A stretch of 64,000 nt of DNA from Solirubrobacterales bacterium (GTDB taxonomy: Bacteria; Actinomycetota; Thermoleophilia; Solirubrobacterales; Solirubrobacteraceae). A program made the position numbers and the translations under genes. Every line of letters begins with the position of its first letter. Position 1 is the first letter of the stretch. The stretch is from positions 1-64,000 of the forward strand of contig PLFX01000045.1 of the NCBI GenBank assembly GCA_003138355.1. Reading direction: 5' to 3'. Shown one piece after another: positions 59,177 through 64,000 of the stretch. A model generated the notes under the pieces. That model made no database searches. It saw only the letters and a program-made list of their open reading frames with translations, and was not told the DNA's origin.

Positions 59177-59697
59177 TCGCTGCGCTGACAGGCTGCGGCG
59201 GCGCCGGGCGCAAAGCGGGCAAAGACCGCAGCCAGGGTCTCGACCTCGGAGCAGCTGAGGTGATCGAAGAAGGACGATTGGACGGCCGCGCGATGCGTGA
59301 GCTCGGCGGATTTCAGGCCCTCAGCTCCCGCGGGCGTCAGGTGCGCATTGATCGCCCGCGCGTCGGATTCACAGGGGCGGCGTTCGATGAAGCCGCGAGC
59401 CTCGAGCGCATCGACGATCCGCGACACGCGGCTGAGGCTCAAGCCCGTCTGCCCCGCGAGCGCTGAGAGGCGCAGCCAGCGCTCGGGTGCGGCGTTGAGT
59501 CGTCCCAGTAGCTCGAGCCCGCTAAGCGTGAGGCCATGCTGGGCTTCGAGCCGCGCATCAAGCTCCCGCGTCAATTGACGATGCGATTGGAGGAACCCGA
59601 TCCAGGAATCGGCATAGGTTGGGTGCCATTCGGCGGCGCCGTCCGAGCCGGTTATCTGGCAGGCGAGCATTGTGTTGGTGGTTGCGGAGTCGGGCAT
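59173..59697 (-). CDS. MarR-family transcriptional regulator
   Basis: A 174-aa winged-helix regulator. The DNA-binding core is LSGLELLGRLNAAPERWLRLSALAGQTGLSLSRVSRIVDALEARGFIERRPCESDARAINAHLT (about 54-118), with the wing at ESDAR. It has a Cys in RRPCESDAR at the wing that could sense oxidants or quinones. ATG 59697 is chosen, as the longer frame would contain the operator. It probably represses itself and the VOC gene. Confidence 0.92.
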   Translation of the reverse strand: MPDSATTNTMLACQITGSDGAAEWHPTYADSWIGFLQSHRQLTRELDARLEAQHGLTLSGLELLGRLNAAPERWLRLSALAGQTGLSLSRVSRIVDALEARGFIERRPCESDARAINAHLTPAGAEGLKSAELTHRAAVQSSFFDHLSCSEVETLAAVFARFAPGAAAACQRSD

Positions 59698-59698
59698 G

Positions 59699-59718
59699 TT
59701 TGCTAAAGCAAGTTTAGC
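59699..59718. promoter_or_regulatory. MarR operator upstream of its own gene
   Basis: TTTGCTAAAGCAAG at 59699-59712 is a palindrome, TTGCT-AA-AGCAA. It overlaps GCTAAA-N5-TTTAGC at 59702-59718. It starts 2 nt upstream of the marR start codon and resembles the operator at 58255-58268. Confidence 0.75.
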
Positions 59719-59804
59719 TTGTCGCAAAGGCCACTTACATGGCATGTGACGCCGACCGCCATGCGCCGTAGTAGCTGTGTGAGCGCCAACGTCATGATGG
59801 GCCG

Positions 59805-60329
59805 ATGAGCGCCGCGCTGCTGAGTGACTCCGGCGCGCGCGAGGCGGAGCGATTCGAGGCGCTCTATCGCGCCTGCGCGGCCGACCTCTTCGCGTATGTC
59901 GCGTCGCTGCTGCGCGATCGAAGCGCCGCGGAGGACGTTACGGCGCTCGCCTTTGAGCGCGCCTACCGCCGCCGCGGGCTGTTCGAAGCTCGCCGCGGGA
60001 GCGAGCGCGCATGGCTCTTCGCGATCGCGCGCAACGCCGCGCTCGACGAGCTGCGCAGGCGCCAGCGCAGCAGCCGACTGGTTGGCGAAATCGCCGACGA
60101 TGAGCCCGGCTTCGAAGCCGACGACGAGCTCGCCGAACGGCGCCTCGTGGTTCGGCGCGCGCTGGCGACGCTCGAAGCGCGCGAGCGCGAGGTCGTGCTG
60201 CTGAAGTTCGTCGGACGGCTTTCGAACAGCGAGCTCGCACGGATCTTGAAATGCAGCGAGACCGCTGCCGGTACGCGCCTGCACCGCGCGATCGTACGAC
60301 TGAGGGAGGCATGTGATGTCCCGCAGTGA
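59805..60329 (+). CDS. ECF-type RNA polymerase sigma factor
   Basis: A 174-aa sigma-70 family protein with region 2 (FEALYRACAADLFAYVASLLRDRSAAEDVTALAFERAYRR, about 17-57) and region 4 (LEAREREVVLLKFVGRLSNSELARILKCSETAAGTRLHRAIVRLRE, about 122-168), with a short acidic linker and no extra domain. ATG 59805 lies 6 nt after CATGAT. It overlaps the next gene, which encodes a membrane protein with a short soluble N-terminus, the usual layout for a sigma factor and its anti-sigma partner. Confidence 0.92.
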   Translation: MSAALLSDSGAREAERFEALYRACAADLFAYVASLLRDRSAAEDVTALAFERAYRRRGLFEARRGSERAWLFAIARNAALDELRRRQRSSRLVGEIADDEPGFEADDELAERRLVVRRALATLEAREREVVLLKFVGRLSNSELARILKCSETAAGTRLHRAIVRLREACDVPQ

Positions 60330-61509
60330 GCTGAGTCCAGCAGCGAGCGCAGAGCTCGCAGCCCTCGACGCGATCCTCGCCGGCGAGGCCGTCGCCGAGG
60401 AGCACCTCGAACTGGCGGCGCTCGTCGACTCGGTGCGTGCGCAGGCTCCCGCCATGGGCGCCGCGAGCGCGCAGCGGATCGAAGCACGCCTCGCCGCGGC
60501 GCGCAAGCCGCGGCGAGGGCGCATCGCTCTTGCGCGCCCGCGACTTGCACTCGCCGGGGGAACCGCCTTCGCCCTGGTCGTCGCACTCGCCGCAGTGCTT
60601 GGCAGCGGCGCGCTGGGCGGCGGTGCGGGTAATGCTCCCCAGCCCTTGGCGCCGCGCAGCATTCCTGCCGGAGCTGGGCCGGCGCTGCATTCGCTCGCCC
60701 GCAAGCCGGCCGCAGCGTTCGGCGCCGCGTCGGGGGTCACCGCCGCGACGGGCAGCACCGCCGTCGGGACGCCGGTGGCGCCGACCGGCGGAAAGGCGAC
60801 ACGGCCGCTACCGAACACGAACCCGGCGGGTCGGCTTGTCGCGCGCAACGCCTCGCTCACGCTCGCGACGACTCCGGGACAGATGCAGACGGTCGCCGAC
60901 GAGGTCGTCGCGAGCACCGTCCGGCTCGGCGGGATCGTCGAGAGCTCGAGCGTCGACGTGCACGGGATGGCGAGCTATGCAAGCTTCGACCTCAGCGTCC
61001 CCTCGGGCAAGCTGCCGGCGCTGATCGGCGCACTCTCGAGCCTTGCCGCGGTGCGCGCGCTCGATCAGGGCACGAGCGACATCACCAACAGCTACGACGC
61101 GGCAGCGGCAACGCTGGCCGAGGAGAAGGCGCAGCACGCAGCGCTCGTGCGGTCGCTCGCCGCGGCGACGACGCTCGCCGAGCAGCAGGCGATCGAAGCC
61201 AAGCTCAGGGCGCTCGATACGAAGATCGCCGCGAGCTCGCACCGCGTGGGGCTGCTCGTCTCCCGCGGTCACAACGCGCTCGTCGCGCTTGCCATCGTGC
61301 CGGCACAGGCCGCCGCGGGTGCGGGCGCGGGCGGGCCGGTCAACCGCGCGCTGAATGACGCCCTTGCGGTGCTCGACGTCGTGCTGGCGATAGCGCTCGT
61401 CGCGCTCGCGATCCTGCTGCCGACGGGCCTCGTGGTTGTGGGGCTGTGGTGGAGTGCGGTGAGCCTGCGCCAGCGCTCGCGCGAGCGGGCGCTCGCGGCT
61501 ACGCGCTGA
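60316..61509 (+). CDS. DUF4349 membrane protein, possible anti-sigma factor
   Basis: A 397-aa protein. Residues 1-70 are cytosolic and helical, like a small anti-sigma segment. A transmembrane helix follows (about 76-99), then a Gly-, Ala- and Pro-rich linker and an extracytoplasmic DUF4349 domain (about 175-340, with RNASLTLATTPGQM and GGIVESSS) with a coiled coil (about 260-305). A last membrane helix is at about 355-380. ATG 60316 has GGGAGG at 7 nt; the GTG at 60313 is less likely. It overlaps the sigma gene by 14 bp. Confidence 0.85.
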   Translation: MSRSELSPAASAELAALDAILAGEAVAEEHLELAALVDSVRAQAPAMGAASAQRIEARLAAARKPRRGRIALARPRLALAGGTAFALVVALAAVLGSGALGGGAGNAPQPLAPRSIPAGAGPALHSLARKPAAAFGAASGVTAATGSTAVGTPVAPTGGKATRPLPNTNPAGRLVARNASLTLATTPGQMQTVADEVVASTVRLGGIVESSSVDVHGMASYASFDLSVPSGKLPALIGALSSLAAVRALDQGTSDITNSYDAAAATLAEEKAQHAALVRSLAAATTLAEQQAIEAKLRALDTKIAASSHRVGLLVSRGHNALVALAIVPAQAAAGAGAGGPVNRALNDALAVLDVVLAIALVALAILLPTGLVVVGLWWSAVSLRQRSRERALAATR

Positions 61510-62095
61510 TCGGCACGTACCCGCGTTGCCTCGCAACCCGCGCGAGCCAAGCGCCGATCGCGGGATAGCCGTCGAGGCCGAAGTCGCCTTCGTTCGCGAC
61601 GTGGGTGTAGGCGTACAGCGCAATGTCGGCGATCGTGTAGCGGTCGCCGACAAGGAAGTCGCGCTCCGTCAAGGCGCGCTCGAGCGCATCGAGCGCGCGG
61701 TAGCCGCCGGCGCGGCGAGCCTCGATCTCCTGCGCCGGCGGCGGGCTCGTCGAGAAACGCACCCAAAAGCGGACGTTCGCGATGTACGGCTCGTGGTCGT
61801 ACTGCTCGAAGAAGAGCCACTGGAGGACCTTGGCCTGCTCGAAACGGTCCTCAGGCAGGTACTCGGTGCCCTGCGCGAAGTAGTGGATGATCGCGTTCGA
61901 CTCGGCAAGCACGCGACCGTCGTCCAGCACGAGCGTCGGGACGCGTAGCGCCGGGTTCAGACCACCGAGGACCGCGGGCCGGTTGGAGCGATCGACCACC
62001 GAGAGCTCCTCGCGCTCGTATGCGATCCCGAGGTGCGCGAACAGCAGCCTGACCTTGTAGCAGTTGCCCGAGACTTGCGAGTTGTAGAGCAGCAC
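61499..62095 (-). CDS. Glutathione S-transferase family protein
   Basis: A 198-aa GST-fold protein. Thioredoxin-like N-domain: LYNSQVSGNCYKVRLLFAHLG (Ser and Cys near the thiol site, about 4-24), NPALRVPTLVLDDGRVLAESNAIIHYFA (cis-Pro and the ES glutathione contact). Helical C-domain: FLVGDRYTIADIALYAYTHVA. Actinobacteria mostly lack glutathione, so the true thiol may be another. GTG 62095 lies 7 nt after TAGGCT (minus strand, 62108-62103). It overlaps the DUF4349 gene end by 11 bp. Confidence 0.9.
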   Translation of the reverse strand: MLLYNSQVSGNCYKVRLLFAHLGIAYEREELSVVDRSNRPAVLGGLNPALRVPTLVLDDGRVLAESNAIIHYFAQGTEYLPEDRFEQAKVLQWLFFEQYDHEPYIANVRFWVRFSTSPPPAQEIEARRAGGYRALDALERALTERDFLVGDRYTIADIALYAYTHVANEGDFGLDGYPAIGAWLARVARQRGYVPISA

Positions 62096-62105
62096 TTGTC
62101 CGAGC

Positions 62106-63029
62106 CTAGCTCAGCGGCCCGAGGCCGGCGAAGCGCGCCGCTACGGTCTCGAGGATCGCGCCCATCGCGGCGGCGGCGGGCGTCAGGCGCGAGCCCTCGG
62201 GCGTTGCGGCGATCACGCGACGAACGGGGCTGGCGGGCGAAAGAGCGCGGATCGCGATGTCCTCGCGCCCACTCGCGAGCGCGAGCTTGGGGATCAGCGC
62301 GACGCCGACGCCGGCGGCGACCAGGCCCTGAACGACGCCGAAATCGTCGCTTTCGAATGAGACGATCGGCTCGAACCCCGCAACGTGGCAGCAGCGCACC
62401 ACGTGGCGCGCACAGGGGCTCGAGGAGGACGTCTGGATCCACGCTTCCGCGCGCAGGTCGGCGAGCCGGAGGGTGCGCCGCGCAGCGAGCGGATGGTCAG
62501 CGGGCAGCGCGATGAACATCGGGTCCTCGAAGAGCGGCTGGCGGGTCAGGTAGGAGAACAGCTTGTCGCTTTCCCCCTCGAACTCGAACAGCAGCGCGAG
62601 GTCGAACTCGCCCGCATGCAGGCGCGGCGCGATCTCCTCGGGCTCGCCCTCGGCGAGGGTCAGCTCGACCTCGGGGTGCTGAGCACGAAAGAGCGCGATG
62701 GCAAGCGGCATCAAGGTCGCGCCCGCTGTCGGGAACGACGCCATGCGCAACTGGCCACCGCGCAGGCCCGCGATCGCCTCCATGTCCGCCTCCGCTGCGG
62801 CGATGCGACCGAGGATCCCCTCGGCATGAGCGAGCAGGGTTTCGCCGGCCGTCGTCAGGCGGACGCCGCGCGGCAGGCGCTCGACAAGCGTGACGCCGGT
62901 CTCAGCCTCGAGCGCCGCGATCTGCTGCGAGACGGCGGACTGGGTGTAGGAGAGCTCCTCGGCGGCAGCGGAGATCGAGCCCTGCCTGGCAACCTCGACG
63001 AAAACCCTGAGACGGCTGAGTTGAAACAT
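62106..63029 (-). CDS. LysR-family transcriptional regulator
   Basis: A 307-aa regulator with the N-terminal winged helix LSRLRVFVEVARQGSISAAAEELSYTQSAVSQQIAALEAE (about 4-43) and a periplasmic-binding-protein-like effector domain (about 90-300). Two Cys lie close together at the effector site (RCCHVAGF). Its target is unknown: the divergent stress-protein gene or the GST gene that starts 11 nt beyond its stop are candidates. ATG 63029 is the first and only good start. Confidence 0.92.
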   Translation of the reverse strand: MFQLSRLRVFVEVARQGSISAAAEELSYTQSAVSQQIAALEAETGVTLVERLPRGVRLTTAGETLLAHAEGILGRIAAAEADMEAIAGLRGGQLRMASFPTAGATLMPLAIALFRAQHPEVELTLAEGEPEEIAPRLHAGEFDLALLFEFEGESDKLFSYLTRQPLFEDPMFIALPADHPLAARRTLRLADLRAEAWIQTSSSSPCARHVVRCCHVAGFEPIVSFESDDFGVVQGLVAAGVGVALIPKLALASGREDIAIRALSPASPVRRVIAATPEGSRLTPAAAAMGAILETVAARFAGLGPLS

Positions 63030-63063
63030 TAGAAGGACTTATGGCGTGGATCACAAATATTAC

Positions 63064-63092
63064 TTGAGCTGATGCCAAAACCGTGCGATAAC
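63064..63092 (+). promoter_or_regulatory. Promoter of the universal-stress-protein gene
   Basis: TTGAGC (63064-63069), a 17-bp spacer, and GATAAC (63087-63092). The 5' leader of about 26 nt carries GAAAGGCAGGAA before ATG 63126. The spacer up to lysR is AT-rich (ATATTACTTG), where LysR could bind. Confidence 0.6.
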
Positions 63093-63125
63093 ACTCTTAC
63101 ACCAAGCTTTTGAAAGGCAGGAACC

Positions 63126-63824
63126 ATGTCAGCCAACATCATCATCTCTTTTGACGGATCGGAGAACGACCACGACGCTCTCGCGCTAGGCCGGCTCCTC
63201 GCGCAGAGCACCGGCGGCGAGGTGGCGCTCTCGTACGTGCGGCACGCGCACGAGAGCGACGCCGCGCGCGAGCGGGCGGCGGCGCAGGATGCCACCGCGA
63301 TCCTCGAGCGCGGAGCCCAGTGGCTCGGCGCGCCCGAGACCGAGCGCCACGTCGTGATCAACGCATCAACCAGCAAAGGCCTCGGACAGCTCGCCCAGGA
63401 GCACGCCGCCGACGTCATCGTGTTCGGCTCGGACTGGCACACCACGCCTGGGCACGTCCAGCCGCTCCAGTCGGCGTCGCACCTGCTCGAGGGCGGGCGG
63501 ACTGCCGTCGCGATCGCCGCTGCAGGGCTGCGCGAGCGCAAAGACGCACAGCTCGCGCACATCGCGCTGCCCGGCGGCGAGGTCGACCCCGCCGCCCGCG
63601 CGACCGCCGAGGCGTTCGCAGGGCGCACCGGCCAGCCGCTCGCGCTGCCGACCCAGGAGCACGTCGACCTGCTCGTCGTCGGCTCGCGCCCCGGCTCCAC
63701 CGAGGGGCGCGTCAGCTTGAGCGCCGCGGCCGAGTACCTCGTCGAGACGACCACCGCGAACGTGCTCGTCCTAGCGCGCGGCACCGCCCTCGGCGTCGCG
63801 ACCAGGAACTCCGTCACAGCCTGA
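63126..63824 (+). CDS. Tandem universal stress protein (UspA) family
   Basis: A 232-aa protein with two UspA-like halves. Half 1 starts NIIISFDGSENDHDALALGRLLA and includes ADVIVFGSDWHTTPGHVQP (about 95). Half 2 is shorter, with VDLLVVGSRPGSTEGRVSLSAAAEYLVETTTANVLVL (the G-x2-G-x9-G ATP motif, about 184). It may act in stress or energy limitation and may bind ATP. It is divergent from lysR, with 96 bp between the start codons. Confidence 0.88.
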   Translation: MSANIIISFDGSENDHDALALGRLLAQSTGGEVALSYVRHAHESDAARERAAAQDATAILERGAQWLGAPETERHVVINASTSKGLGQLAQEHAADVIVFGSDWHTTPGHVQPLQSASHLLEGGRTAVAIAAAGLRERKDAQLAHIALPGGEVDPAARATAEAFAGRTGQPLALPTQEHVDLLVVGSRPGSTEGRVSLSAAAEYLVETTTANVLVLARGTALGVATRNSVTA

Positions 63825-63851
63825 GCAGCACCCGGCGGCCCAAGCCTCGAA

Positions 63852-63885
63852 CAGCCCGCGTTCGTCACCACACGAGCGCGGGCTG
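63852..63885. terminator. Terminator hairpin after the stress-protein gene
   Basis: CAGCCCGCG pairs with CGCGGGCTG, and an inner TCGT/ACGA pair extends it, with a short loop. There is no poly-T tail; it is 28 nt after the stop. Confidence 0.55.
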
Positions 63886-63945
63886 CCTTGCAGAGGGGCC
63901 GCGCGGGCGGGCGACGGCCCGCTGGTTACGCGGTCCTAGCAAGGA

Positions 63946-63968
63946 TGGCCGGCCCCGAACGGGCCGGC
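63946..63968. terminator. Second GC hairpin near the window edge
   Basis: GGCCGGCCC and GGGCCGGCC are perfect 9-bp arms with the loop CGAAC. No gene is seen in 63825-64000. Confidence 0.45.
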
Positions 63969-64000
63969 CACCGCAGCTAGTGAGCGAAGGCCGCGTCGTG

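Noticed and set aside
1..64000. CRISPR arrays, tRNA or rRNA genes, prophage
   Set aside because: No regularly spaced repeats, cloverleaf or rRNA-like sequence, or phage structural genes were seen by eye; a tRNA scan would be decisive.

Overview
The window is very GC-rich, densely coding chromosomal DNA with ordinary housekeeping content. It fits a high-GC Gram-positive bacterium (Actinomycetota). The lineage markers are a fused PafB-PafC regulator, a DUF2342-type zinc metalloprotease, a CitA-type citrate synthase, an Lhr helicase beside a Nei2-type glycosylase, CIRCE-controlled groESL and many leaderless genes. A deep-branching class such as Thermoleophilia is my best guess, by inference only. 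There are no rRNA or tRNA genes, CRISPR arrays or prophage. The one mobile element is an IS110-family insertion sequence at about 29.4-30.75 kb.

Layout. 0-5 kb: a stand-alone LigD polymerase domain, glycerate kinase, GpsA, and a two-gene glucosylglycerate operon (gpgS plus a HAD phosphatase). 5-16 kb: an MrfA/Hrq1-like helicase, OsmC, a small unknown protein, a TetR/DHA2 efflux pair with a three-site operator, fumC, ileS, thioredoxin and a SpoIIM-like protein. 16-24.5 kb: a polyprenol-phosphate mannosyltransferase divergent from polX; an otsB, membrane protein and glycosyltransferase operon; rmuC; a phzF deletion remnant; a YhaM-like nuclease divergent from a PAC2 protein. 24.5-33 kb: a UvrD-like helicase-nuclease with degraded motifs divergent from an inositol-monophosphatase-like gene, a metalloprotease, the IS110 element, a hairpin and repeat-rich spacer, mrp and a zinc-ribbon mscL. 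33-40 kb: ferredoxin, an NAD-binding protein, amidase, citA, a frameshifted Uma2 gene, and groESL with two CIRCE elements, one of them next to a divergent cupin gene.

40-48 kb: ASCH and NUDIX genes, then a compact repair operon (family-5 uracil-DNA glycosylase, Lhr, Nei2-like glycosylase, glycerophosphodiesterase). 48-51.7 kb: a lipoprotein, a truncated cupin and an rmlA-rmlD-rmlB operon for dTDP-sugar synthesis that lacks rmlC. 51.7-64 kb: PafBC, a second YhaM-like nuclease, SDR-NUDIX, a PH-domain protein, enoyl-CoA hydratase, purN, a ring-cleavage-type VOC gene with a MarR regulator and matching operators, an ECF sigma factor with a DUF4349 membrane protein, GST, LysR and a tandem universal-stress protein.

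Themes. (1) DNA repair: LigD-Pol, MrfA-like helicase, PolX, RmuC, UvrD-like helicase-nuclease, UDG, Lhr, Nei2 and the damage regulator PafBC. (2) Compatible solute and envelope sugar chemistry: GpgS and its phosphatase, glycerate kinase, OtsB, mannosyltransferase, RmlABD. (3) About twenty genes have a -10-like hexamer (TANNNT) ending 6-8 nt before the start codon, the signature of leaderless transcripts. In three divergent pairs the two opposing -10 boxes overlap in a few base pairs. I could not run any search; family names come from motifs I recognise, and starts were chosen by eye from Shine-Dalgarno or -10 spacing.
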